DNA from: Oscheius onirici
Lineage: Eukaryota; Nematoda; Chromadorea; Rhabditida; Rhabditidae
Direction of reading: 5' to 3'
Length of the DNA stretch: 64,000 nucleotides
NCBI GenBank assembly: GCA_932521025.1
Contig: OW051470.1
Coordinates: 7,054,501-7,118,500, forward strand
Shown: positions 36,802 to 48,242 of the stretch, in pieces
How positions within the stretch are numbered: the stretch's first letter is position 1
Layout: each line of letters begins with the position of its first letter
The notes under the pieces: generated by a model
Seen by the model: the letters and a program-made list of their open reading frames with translations, nothing else
What the model was told of the DNA's origin: nothing
Database searches by the model: none
Made by a program: the position numbers and the translations under genes

Positions 36802-39800
36802 CTAATCGTAATCATCAGGAATATTGGCGAATGTTCCGATGGTCGGGAAGTAGAGAGCACTGAAGCCGTCAGTTCCTCCCACACCTGCTGCCGGAACAGC
36901 CCAATGAGCTCCCCAGGCTACTTGACCATTGAGCCAGTCAGCATTGACTGACTTCGGAGCATAGTACCACTTGTTGGCGTGGTCTCTGTTGTGTGGGTTG
37001 TCCGGATTCGGCTCCCAGAGACCTAGAGAACGTTTTGGAGAGAGAAAGGCTTCTCACCAGGTTTGGTGAAGGGTGATCTGCTTCTGGGACGATGCAAGAT
37101 ACCCGCCTGATCAGTATAGGCTCCGTACTGTTCAACCGCTGTCTTGAAGACGCTATCGGACGGGACGACTGGCACAGTGTCTCTGAATTTTGATCACTTA
37201 TGAATCAGAATGAAAACTTGCTTCTTAGCCTCAGTGTCTCTGACCACATCATCCTTTTCGCGTCTGTTCTTCTTCGGATTGGATAGACCTACACTGGAAA
37301 ACACTTCATTACGAAATTCTGTGCTATTTACTTTGGGATGCTCTCTTTCAGTCCAGGAGGAAGATCTCTGACTCCTGGAAACTCGTACAATTTGAGCTCT
37401 TCCGTAGCATTGTTGAAACCCCAAGGGTCATCGCGTCGTCTCTGATTTCCAACACCTGGCTGGCGCACATTGACCGGAATACTTTCACCGGTAGGAGAGA
37501 CGACGTTGAAGGGTCGGGTTCCCACTGGTCCTTCTGAAAGGTTCTGTTAACAGGAAATACAAGTTCGTACCAATCTTCTTTCCCTTCTCGGCCTTGGAGT
37601 AGATGAACTGAGAGGCGTAGTGGTATCTCTCGTATTTGGGACAGCCATTGTACCAGAGTCTGATGAGTTACGAGTATACTTGGGCAACTCGACTCGACTC
37701 GAGCCGAGTCGAGCTCGATTTGAGCCACGAGTCGGCTCTACTCGACTCGACTCGACATGGCCCACGAGCCGCCTCGACTCGACTCGGGTCGGTACAGAAC
37801 TCGACTCGAATCGGCTCGTGACTCGACTTTTCGACTCGATGCCCAAGTATAGTTACGAGTTAGCAAACGTTATAGAGGGACAGTATATGTATAGACAGCC
37901 GTATCTGAGCCTGCAACGTTGTAGAAGAACTTAGAGAAGAGATTCCGTTAGAATGAGAACTACCAAACAGAAGCTACAGTTCGTCCCTAGACATCCAGAG
38001 AACGAAAGTCACGATCACGAAAGTAGAAAGCCAACAAGAACTAACAAGAACACAATGCCAAAGAAAAAGGAGGAACGAAGACCAAACTAAGAATACACAC
38101 CTACCACGCATCATCTTTATTATCCAATCTAGGGGTTGTACTCGATGGGGAGGTTCTTACGGCGGACCATTCCATCTCCCTGGAACCACTCGCGGCGGAA
38201 CTGCTTGGCAGCGCCGTCCGGAGTATTGGTCCACTCGATGGTGATGCGGTCGTTGTTGGTATCCTCCTGGCCGAAGGCGAAGGCGTCGCAGCTAACAGCC
38301 ATCAGGGTAGCTTCCTTGGGATCCAGACATCCGCAGGCCGGGTCGACTCCGAGACGCTTCATGTTGGTCGTCTTGATGGCCCATCCAATGCGACGAGCAG
38401 AGGAGTTGATGATCTTGATGTGGTAGGTGTGCTTGTCATCGTAGGGCGCGTTGAAGACGATCTTCGAAGCCGGCTGGGTAGCGATGTCTCCGGGGGGAAC
38501 GGTGGCCATTGTTGTTATGGTCTCTCTTCAGAACTCTTCTTCTTTTATACACAGCAAAATGTTTTGAACAGCATTAGTTCGAAATAACTAAGTTTTGTAG
38601 AAGCTTTACAGCCAAGCTCAAAACCAAGAGATTGGAATACAGTTTGACTTGTTAGCTCTACCCTGGTTTTGGCTTTGGAAAACTCAATTCCTTGAAAGTA
38701 CCATGTTATGTCGTTACCTTGACCCTCTTGTAGTCCAGTCCCCTGTTTTTGAATCCAAATTGCCTACCTGCAAGTGTTGAGAAAAAGAGGAAGCGGTGGT
38801 GGATTGCAGAACTTCTGGACATAGGGATACGCGTAGTCACCTGAGGAAAGTTATTCATGGGAACAGTCACTGATGGTCACATTTGCACTCCTTGGTGCAG
38901 TGCGGGAAGATCCTCTGATCACAGTCTTCTGTGCAGGCCCTCTTCTTCCTGACCAACTTTTTCTTCTTTTTCGTTCTTGTCTCCGTTCCCTGGAATGATA
39001 CGCGATCTCTGACCCGTCGTCAGAGACGAAGATTACACCCGATCAAAATATTTTCTCACAGAGAAAACTGTGTAAGGCTTTCTTCTCAATCACCATGTTT
39101 TGATCCCCGAACATACCCCAGACGGCAGTTCCACATCGGGAAACCCCTCAGAGAACGGATCATGTGGCTTCGGTCTGAAAAGAAGAGATCGTCTGGATCA
39201 CTTAGAGTGCATACTTGGCAGCTTCCTGTAGACAGGTCTGACGGTAGCTGGGACAGAACTTGGTGGTCACATCAGGATTGACACTGCTTCCCTTGCAGTA
39301 GTAGTGGTAGTTGACCGAGAATTGTTCGCAGTACTCTTTTTTGGTTCCTTTGAACGAATAGATTCCGCCAGAGTCTTTCCCTTCGTTCTAAAACAGTACT
39401 GGCTTGTGACTTGAGGAAGGAAAGAGAGTCACACAATCAGAGAACACTGTCAATCAAAACAAGTTACAAAGAACCATCAGAGTCATAGTCAAGTCACTGT
39501 TCCGATCCTAAAGTTAAAAAAAGCTGGGTCTGCAAAGTATTGAATCTTTAAATAAGTGATTAACACAGAGACTGAAGACTGTATTTTAACCCTTGTTTCA
39601 AATTGTTCTGAACTACGTCAAACTGATGGTTGAAAAAGCGAGTCACGATCAAAGATCTCCTAGGGACTGTTAGTGAACTTTCTGAGGTCGAAAATCAATC
39701 ATTCACTCAAGTTTTCTAACAGTCAAGCTAGACGGACAAAAATCATCTGATGGACTCTTCGGTGCAGTTAACCTAACTACTGGAACTGAACTCTGTGGAA

Positions 39801-41442
39801 TAGTAAATCAAAAAGCACTCGGTCAGAGAATACAGATGATCGTCAAGAAACTGGATCTTTGGCCCAGTGAGAGCTTCTAGTTTAAAGTAAGTTCCTGTGA
39901 GAATCAGTCGTACTGTAGTCAGAGTCAGATGAAATCATACCCTTTCTCCGAGGAAGGTTCCAGACTCTTTGAAGCTGAAAGGAAGAATTGAAAGAGGAGT
40001 AATAGGACGAGTAACATGCCAACTGGTAAACAGACTGATTTATTACAACCATGCAACTATACAATAATTAGGACGAGGTCAGAGAACGAGTATCATGCTG
40101 AGATCGTGGACGAGGGAGATGCAGAAAATGAGATAGTGGACCTACGAGTGGACCTTGTCCGGACAGTTTTTCCTGTACGAGTTGCAGAACTTGTCATTAG
40201 TTCCGGACGTTTCTCCTACACAGTAATAGTTGTAGTTTTCCGTATACTTTTCGCAGTAGTCTGTTATTCGAGCACTCTGCAACTGTACTGTTAGGGTTAC
40301 TGTAAGTGGACCTACCACTTGAGATCCAGCTCCTTCGGTAGTCGTGTCATCGGGGAAACTCTCCTCGAGGAAACCTTCGTCCGGAGAACTGGTAGTCGTG
40401 GAAGGTTTCGTCTCGACCGACCTAAACTCTCTGTTAATTAGGAAAAAGTAAAATTGCTTACTCCTTCAAGCAGTTGTCTTTAAAGGACTGGCAGAACTCT
40501 GTTGTCTGTTTGGAGGCTGGCGAACAGAGATTCCCATACTGGCTCTTGAAGCGACGACAGTAGTCTTCCGTCTTGTCTGGAAAGTATTGGATAAAAAGGA
40601 GTTAAAACCGGCTTTACAAACAAAAAAAAAACAAAACTAAATCGTCACTCACCGACGTGAGAAGTGGACGTTTCCGCTTCAGTTTTGTGCTGTTCCGATC
40701 GTGGCCAGACAACTTTTCTAAACGTTTATGTTATCCAGTTGTAAAAAAAATAGCGTACCCCGAAGAAATGCCACTGATTCCGGGAATAATGCCGACACAA
40801 GAAGCCTTGTAGGCGTCACAGAACTGATTCAAAATTCCCTCCAATTCTGTGTCCTTCATCGTCGCACAGTAATGTTGATAGTTGGCCTGGTACTTGTGAC
40901 AGTACAGGTTCTTGTCCGCGTGAAGGTGTCGAGACTTTTCGATCTCTCCCTCGTCGTCGTCAGTGTTCTAAAGAGGTTGTTTAATCCCAGTTCTAGGGCT
41001 ATTTCTCACGTCTTTGTACCCTTCCAGCCACTGCTTCATCTCCTTGAATGGATCCAGAAAAGGGGAGATGGTTGAAGAAGGAGATTCTTTTGACTTTGGC
41101 GGCTTTCCGAGAATGTGAGAATCACAAAAGGCCAAAGTTGGATCTCGTTTACAGGCTTCGTAGACCATGTCTCGACGGATCGCTGAAAACTGGTTTAAAG
41201 TGGAGGAAAGGAAAAACTTTATTGAAGTCTACTTATCCTGTAAAAGACAAGAATAAATCATAATTATCTTGGCTTGGAAAATTCCTTTGATCTCTTTTGA
41301 TCGGGAAGATCTGTTACATTAGCAAAAACATTGATTGAACGGAGGTGCCTACTGCAGTCGAAACATTCATTCGTTTTAATTTAGGCTTACCGACAGAAAG
41401 AGGAAGCAGAAGAAGAAGAATAAGTCGAGTGTCCGCGATCAT
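36802..41442 (-). CDS. Cysteine-rich secreted protein, paralogue A of a tandem family
   Basis: Starts with a signal peptide ([18 protein letters not shown]). It then has at least four repeats of a six-Cys-type unit (YCxxYxxNYxxYC ... FCxxYxxxC), seen near 40810-40960, 40455-40570, 40150-40270 and 39200-39360. After these comes a module with [22 protein letters not shown] and LWYNGCPKY...[15 protein letters not shown]. The C-terminal part has [21 protein letters not shown] and ends NIPDDYD. At least 14 exons. The intron 37660-38767 (1108 bases) holds an MSP gene and a foldback element, whereas the same intron in paralogue B is 34 bases. I do not recognise the family. Extracellular matrix or eggshell-type roles are possible but not shown. 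Confidence 0.7.
37676..37850. mobile_element. Foldback element copy 2 (175 bases) with perfect 10-base target duplication
   Basis: Ends ATACTTGGGC (37676-37685) and GCCCAAGTAT (37841-37850). The target duplication AGTTACGAGT is identical at 37666-37675 and 37851-37860. The core is made of short self-complementary CGACTCG / GAGTCGAG units. Same termini as the element at 5157-8698. It sits about 16 bases upstream of a 3' splice site in paralogue A. Confidence 0.88.
38129..38509 (-). CDS. msp: Major sperm protein, copy 1 (intronic)
   Basis: Encodes the 126-residue nematode sperm cytoskeletal and signalling protein that forms filaments in amoeboid sperm and triggers oocyte maturation. Single exon, start [13 protein letters not shown], with the conserved [32 protein letters not shown] and [16 protein letters not shown]. 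The protein is identical to copies 2 and 3. The DNA differs visibly by a few synonymous changes near the 3' end, and the 3' UTR is unrelated. The TATA and leader match the other copies. It lies on the same strand as, and inside an intron of, secreted paralogue A. Confidence 0.97.
   Translation of the reverse strand: MATVPPGDIATQPASKIVFNAPYDDKHTYHIKIINSSARRIGWAIKTTNMKRLGVDPACGCLDPKEATLMAVSCDAFAFGQEDTNNDRITIEWTNTPDGAAKQFRREWFQGDGMVRRKNLPIEYNP
38510..38560 (-). promoter_or_regulatory. MSP copy 1 core promoter and leader
   Basis: GTATAAAAG lies about 45 bases before the ATG, then the leader AGAAGAGTTCTGAAGAGAG and CCATAACAACA. The same block precedes both other MSP genes, although the sequence upstream of TATA differs. 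Confidence 0.7.
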
Positions 41443-41586
41443 GGCCGATTTCGTCTGATGGGGCGGACTGGCTGGCTGTGGCGTAGCGACTGATAAATGG
41501 AACTGTTTTGTTGTTGCGGGTTGTGACGAGTTTTTAAATGTTTATTGCTAAGCGATATGTACAGACATGTGAAGTGGGAGGAGCTT

Positions 41587-44500
41587 CTAATCATAATCGT
41601 CAGGAATGTTCAAGAAGTTTCCAATGGTCGGGAAGTGGACGGCACTGAAGCCGTTGGTTCCTCCAACCTGGGCAGCCGGGACAGCCCAATGTGCTCCCCA
41701 TTGTAACTGGAAACGAGAACGAGTCTTAGACCAAAGTATCCGCAAACCTGTCCATTCAACCAATCAACTCCGACAGAAGATGGAGCGTAGTAGTACTTGT
41801 TGGCGTGATCTCTGTTGTGCGGGTCGTCCGGGTTCGCGGCCCAGAGACCGGGCTTTGTGAACGGGGAACTACTTCGGGGACGATGTAGAATACCGCGGCT
41901 GTCTGTCAGTCCTTCGAATTTCTTGAAAGGATCGCCTGATGCTCCATAAGAGGCGTCAGAAGGAATCACGGGGAAACCGCCTGCTTGAGCTCTTGGGCGA
42001 GAAGCTGGATGTTCTTCTTCTCTTTGAGGCGGACTATCACTTCCTCCAGCGCCTTGTCCAATTATTTCCTTGGTAAGTCGGGCTGGGTCGGCAGTGAGGG
42101 CAGAAAGAGCTCTGAAGTTTTGAATAAGAACAGCTATGACAAATTCTCTCAACATTAGTATATATCAAAAGAACTGAAAAGGCAAGCTCTCACTTGAGAG
42201 TCTTGTACAGCTCCTTCCTCGTAGGAGGACGTGGAGTGCTCGGAGCACTCCGCCTTCTAGCTGTCAGTCTTCTCCGTCTCCTTCTTCTATCTCTGTCTCT
42301 TCTGTGTCTTCTAGACACTTCTTCCAGCACATCCACTCTTTCTGATCTGACGCTGTCCCTTCTCAACTTCTCCTTGTAACCGGGAGGGAGAGGAGGAGGC
42401 ACATACAGAATCTCCTCGGAGTGAGTGGCTGCACCGCGAGCCAACGGTCGAAGAGCTGTCGGCTGAGGAATTCCGTAGGGGTTGACGTTGTTCGCGAAGC
42501 CGGCTGAAAGAAAGGAGGTGTTTTTTGTCTAGAAATCTTTTGGGGAAATCTTTGGAATCCACTATAAATTGCTCCCAAGTCTCTGTGTGTGTTTGTGTCT
42601 GAAGCTCTAATTGAGGATAAGGAGGGGAGCTTTGTGCACAAATTAGTTTTTAACAAGTCGCGACAGGAAAATCCAGTGCGCGAAGGGTTATTATGAATTT
42701 GATAGTTTCTTTGGAGGGACAGGGGGTGACTGGAACGGAGTGACAAGGGAAGAAGGGAAGGGACAGATGAACTGAGACTCACTAAAGCTAAGAACGGGCG
42801 ACCCGCTCAGGTCATACATTTTGAAACTAGGCTTGGGAGGGAGCGGGTTCAAATACAATTTCGGTTGTTTCTTTGGAGGGTCAGGGAGAGTGACTGGAGG
42901 AGAGTAACAAAGGAAATGAAATGAAAGGGAAATCACGACTGGGGTTTCGTGACAGAGCGAAGCCATGAATTTCTACTTTAGCCCTGGAAGGACGTTGCCA
43001 ACCTTGTACACTTTAAATTGCTTCCTGTGTATGTGTTTGTGCCGGAAACCATAATTGGCAATAATAAGGGGATATTTGTGAATACTTTGTTCTTTTGTAA
43101 CAAGTCAAAACAGGAAAAGCAAGTGCGCTAATTTCTTACGACTGGTCGATTTGGAAAGGTTGGGAAGTGGTAGATTGAAAGGGGAATAGCTAGCCATGGA
43201 AGGCATTTGCAAGCCTTGTCTTTTAAAAAAGTTCTCCATTTTGTGTGCAGAAGAAATTCCTTGTATTCCGGACAATTAACCATTCCTCGTTTACTTTTTA
43301 ATCCTACCCTTCCTATTTCTTGTTTTTCTCTCTGAAACTCACGCAAAACTTTTCCCTTCTCTGCCTTGGAGTAGATGAACTGAGAGGCGTAGTGGTACGA
43401 GTCGTATTTTGGACATCCGTGGTACCACAGTCTGAATGAATTTTTGAGAAAAGATTCAGACGTACCTGCAAGTGTTGAGGAACATGGGCATCGGCGGAGG
43501 ATTACAGAATCTCTGGACTGACGGATAAGCATAGTCACCTGAAGAAAGGATTTATGATCAAGAATTGAAAAAAGTGACATTTGCACTCGGCAGTACAATG
43601 AGGAAAGAGTCTCGAATCACAGTCCGGCTTGCAAGGGAATCGTTTCTGAAAAGAATGCTACCGACACGGAAATAAGATCTTACCTTCAGTTCGGCATAGT
43701 AGAGATCCTGCTCCGTTGGCTCGTCATCAATTTCGTACTCTTCCTCTCGGGCTCGGACTTTCTCGACTGGCTTTTCGGCCAAAGGAACGATGGCGACAGT
43801 CTTTTTGAACGGGTCAGCCGGCCATTCTGTCGAGCCACTGCCAGCGGCTACTTTCTTGTTCGGACAGGCCTTCTTGTACGACTTGCAGAACTTGCCGGCT
43901 GACTGAAATCAGAGTTTTATATGAAAGTTGTCTAGAAAAATCTCCTATTGCTTCGAATTCAAACAGACTGAATTCAGTGCATTCTCCGAAGTATTTTCCA
44001 GACTTACCAGATCACTAGAATGATCTCCGACACAGTAGAAAGAGAAGTGTTGCTCGTAATTGTCACAGTACTCTGCCTTCTCTCCCTTGAATCCCTGATT
44101 GGCTTCTTCCGTATCCTCGGTCGCTGCAACTGGAATTGGAGCAGCTGTCGTACTTGGCTCCTCCTCGGCCACAACAGCTTCTTTCACCGCCACAGGTTCT
44201 CTGTGAGCAGGCTCTCGACTCCCGTGTTCCCCTTCCTCTTCAATAAACTGAAAATTGTTTCTTTCTCGAAAATATTCGGCCAACCCCCTCTTCCGGATCC
44301 TTCTCCTTTTCTCTCAGATCCGAGTCTTTCCTCTCTCCTTGTCTCACAGTTCTCGTCTTCTCGAACGGATTGCCTCCAGCTCTATAATCTTTACCCGTTA
44401 CTGCCCCCTATCTTTCAGTCCAGACCTTTTCACTGAAGCAGCAATATCCTCCAGAAGAAGCACGTCGTTTTGTGAAAGTGTTGCGCCTAAACTTTTGTCA

Positions 44501-45615
44501 ATCCCAGTTGTCATTAAATAACCTGGACCGGCGGATAGTGCTCGTAAATTAGCCGTGGGGACGCCATTTAGTGACGAAGCCGGACTCGGAGTATCTTGGC
44601 AGAAGGAAAGAGAAGAGTCTCGTTGACAGGCCACTCTGACCAGCGTCGACATCGATGAGCCTAAATATAGATAGTCGAGAACAAGAGATCACTAGTATTT
44701 TTGTCCGCGCCATTACGAAAATAGGTAATCAGTCATCATGAGTCTGGATACTTGTTCATTTGTGATGTTCTGAGGGTGAGATGTGACTGTTTAGATCTAC
44801 GTGTCAGGGACTTTCAAAAAAAAACTTTTTCAATGGAGAATTTTTAAATAGATAGGAAAATATTTGGCGGCTTTCAAGAACTACAATACTTCATTGAAGT
44901 CCGCTGGATCTTTGTTGTAAATCGCTGTGAGAAAGATTGGAGTACAAGTGATTTCGGCACCTGGCACTTTCAAAGACTGGTCTCATGACGAGTGTTCCCG
45001 CAACAGTCGTCTACCCAGATCATGTAATAGGTGTGAGCCTTCCCTGACTGAATATTAATAGTCTGGCTGTAGTCAAGCAATGTCCACTCAACATCTTTCG
45101 AAGTGACTCGAATATTACCAACACCTGATAGGCTGAGAAGGCAATGAAATACGTCATGAAAGTTAACTTGGACAATTTTGAAAATGTAGGCTTCTTCAAT
45201 TCAAAATTCAAAATGTTACCGTCTAATTCTACTGGTCGGAAAAATTTGTATAAGTAATTATTAGGAATGAGTGTCAACTCTTCAAAGTTCGGTAATAATT
45301 CCCAATAGTGTCAAAAGTCGGGTGAGGGGGCCCGAAACTGACATTCTGTCGAACGAAAAGGAACAGAGCAATGGAAGTGTTCGATAAGCTACGTGTTCTC
45401 TGCAGATGTCTTTGCAGTTAAAAAAAGAGAAAAAAAATTTGGTAGGAAACGCTGCAGTGTTCAGAGAAGCAGGCAACATTCCAAATTTAAAAATTCGACC
45501 ATACTCAGGAAGTCGCTACCAACTGAAGTCTGAGAAAGAACTCACCATAACCCGGTTGAAAAAGACAATTTAATAGAATAAAGGAAGCGATAAGCCTCCT
45601 CCACAAGACAGGCAT
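41587..45615 (-). CDS. Cysteine-rich secreted protein, paralogue B
   Basis: Signal peptide exon (MPVLWRRLIASFILLNCLF, from 45615), then a long intron to about 44664. The rest follows paralogue A. There is a first Cys exon (VACQRDSSLSFC), one YC..FYC..FC..C repeat (near 43870-44080), the module with PHCTAECKC, FCNPPPMPMFLNTC and LWYHGCPKYDSYHYASQF, then [21 protein letters not shown] and a terminal NIPDDYD. It has fewer repeats than A. A strongly Arg-rich stretch (near 42200-42330, RRHRRDRDRRRRRRR) has no counterpart in A and contains dibasic sites that could be cleaved. The stop is at 41587-41589. An intron at about 42510-43350 carries R2 repeats. Function unknown. Confidence 0.7.
42555..43200. 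repeat. R2 repeat copies 2 and 3, head to tail, in paralogue B intron
   Basis: The first copy (about 42555-43005) begins TATAAATTGCTCCC and ends near TTTCTACTTTAGCCCTGGAAGG. A second partial copy begins directly (TTTAAATTGCTTCC at about 43010). Shared internal motifs include TAACAAGTC, AAGTGCGC and TTTGGAGGG(A/T)CAGGG. Confidence 0.65.
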
Positions 45616-46002
45616 CAATGCCAGTGCCGTCGTCGTCTTACGCGGTTCTCTTTTTGACGCGACGACGGGTTCGCAACTCAAGGACGAATCTCTCGTGATT
45701 AATCGCTTCCAGGCAAAAAAAAAAGAATGTTGAGTCAACTGAGTTCATTTACGACTTTCCTGGTGGGATTGGGGAGAATGTTAGAGCTTTCTCAAAAATG
45801 TAAGACCTTTGGATTGCCATCAGAAATGCAAATGAACTTGATCTTCTCACTTTCAGAAACATGATCTGACTGATACGCTAGGCGCTAATTTGAATAATGA
45901 CAGAAGAAAAATGTTCATTAGGTCAAGAGATCTGATTTAAAGCTCATTCCATCCGTTCGTAGATCTGTCTCCGTATCTCATCCAAAGGAGGATGGGTAAC
46001 AA

Positions 46003-47629
46003 CTAAAACTCATATTGCTCATACACTGTCCCGGTCTTACTGTCTCTCTCCTCGGACGGTCCCTCGTCTTCGGCCTTTTTCGCGTAGCTCGGACAGCGGT
46101 CAAACCATAGGCTGAAATGATCAGATTGTCAGTGCCCATATCAATCTTTAAAAGACACCCAAACCGGGTCGGCCTTCCGTCATTTGGTCTCTCTCTTTTT
46201 ACCTGCAAGACGTCTCGAATTCCTTCACCGTCGTCGGGTAACAGAACTTTTGAAACGTCGGCCAGTCGTAGTCACACTTGCATTCCGGAGTGCAATGGGG
46301 TTGCTGAAGTCGAATTGAAGTACGGTACAACGAGGGCTTACCTTACAGTCTGGAGTGCAGGGGATGACGTCGGAAAGCTGAAAACATTATAATTCGTTGC
46401 GAGTACAAGCTGTCTCATTCTTGCTAGTACCTTACTGCAAGCTAATTTGTCTGTCTTCCTTTGACTGATTTTCGAAAGTAAGATTTTATTCTTTTCCAGG
46501 TAAAGTTTGTTAGTTCTGTATCAGAAGTTTCCAATGGGCTATTTCCAATTTAGTGCAGCGTCTGCCCTGTTCAGAAGTAATGGAAAGAACGAGAATGTGT
46601 CTCACACTTGAATGGCATGTTGAGAGGTAACTGGACAACTGCCCCTCAAGATATTGAAAACAGATCTGATAAGCTTCCAGATAAAATGTTAAAAAGTGGA
46701 ACCGAAGTCTGTTAGAGAGTCGAGTCAAGCTCATTTGAAATGGTATCTATGCTAAGGAGACGTCTGAAACTGTAACTGTCCAATCAAAGCAATGTACAGA
46801 GCAACCAATGTTCCGGTTCTCTGGTCATGTTCGCTACTTCCAGATTTGGAACTACAAAAACTATTGCTATCATTGGAAAGAATTTGTATCTGATCTTTCA
46901 GCATCTACAGTACGCTAAGTTTATTCCCCCAATGCGAACCGGAATACTGTTCGTGGTCCCCTCTCTTTTCCTACCATATCATTGGTCTCTTTACCAACAA
47001 GAAGACAATGGTCATCAGTCTTGATACAACTAGACACTTGCGGTCACAGTTTCCCTGGGTTTTTTTTACTATTGACCTTTCGGAATGAGGAAAATCTACA
47101 CTTACCCTCTTGAGAATGTCGTCGTAACTGAGGTCGTATTTGAGCTCTCTCTGAAGTTTCATTCGTTGTGCCCTGGTCATGTGACCGTGTCGGTTCTTTT
47201 TCTTTCTAAACTTGGATTTATTAGCTCGGAAGTATGAATTTGATTTGACTTTAAACGGAAATAAAATAACAAAAAGATTTCCACAGAAACTAATCCCTGA
47301 ACGTCTCTTTTAGCCAATTGCGCTATGAGGTAAAAGCTTCGCATGGAAAATATTGCAACTGACAACATAATAACCTACTTGTGCAGGCAGTTCTTCCTGT
47401 AATTGGGGCAGAACTGTTCGATCTTTTCCAAATGATTGGAGAGACGCAGAAGCTTTTCGGGCGTCCAGATTCCTGTGCAATAAATCTCATAGTGGCTGCG
47501 AAAAACGTCACAATGCATGTGTTTTGTCTTGTCCTATAAATTGAGAATTTTTCTGTCTCTAAAATAGAAAGTCACCTGTCCGTGAGAAAAGCCAATATAG
47601 AGCAGAAGGAGTGCCGCTGCCAGTATCAT
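46003..47629 (-). CDS. Cysteine-rich secreted protein, short paralogue C
   Basis: Signal peptide MILAAALLLLYIGFSHG, then one Cys repeat (HCDVFRSHYEIYC ... FCPNYRKNC) and a basic linker (TRAQRMKLQRELKYDLSYDD). A module follows with IPCTPDC, PHCTPECKCDYDWPTFQKFC and LWFDRCPSYAKK, ending YEQYEF. The order matches paralogues A and B but the protein lacks their C-terminal DHANK...NIPDDYD domain. Exons, approximately: 47575-47629, 47390-47532, 47107-47206, 46343-46378, 46203-46302, 46003-46112. It looks like a shortened or ancestral member of the tandem array. Function unknown. Confidence 0.65.
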
Positions 47630-48242
47630 TTTGTGATGGTATGACGCCGGTTTGGGGGAGACGGCCAGAAATAGTCTCGAGAGAGATATGGCGACGGGAG
47701 AGAAATAGAGAAAGGTCAAAGTGTCAGTCTCAGTTTTTCACCGGCTCTTTACCGTTTTATGAAGATTCCTACTTGCCGAAACTCCCTAAAAACTTCAAAA
47801 GTAACTATCTAATCGTGACACTTTCTAACTTGTCGAGACGAATCTGGTGGCCATGGACGGAGTCCACGACAGACACAATTGCGCTTTAATAGTAGTAGTT
47901 ACGAGTGAAAAAAGAGCAAGGAGACAAAGCAGATGCAAAAGTGAGCAGATACGTTTCCCCCAGACAAAAAGTCGTTCACTCGGTTGAAAGGCTCTTTTCC
48001 GAAAAGCTTTGGTTTTACTGCAGGAAAGCGCCTATGTTCGTTGCGGTTCAGGGAAAAGAAGCTACGAAAATTTAGATGGGGAGGTTTAGGAAGCAGAGAT
48101 AAAACCGTAGCCAAGCATTTTGAAAGGTAACAGTTTTGTCTTTGAAAATTCAAAGTTGCGCTAGACTAGTCCCAGCTGGATTCCTATAAAGGACTCCCAG
48201 TAAGATCAGCTTTCGATGAGGTTGTAAACAAGAGATTCATGT
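47630..48242. other. Intergenic between paralogue C and ABCG
   Basis: No supported gene. Near 47845-47890 an inverted copy of the short dispersed repeat is present (GAGTCCACGACAGACAC then TTGCGCTTTA). Confidence 0.45.
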
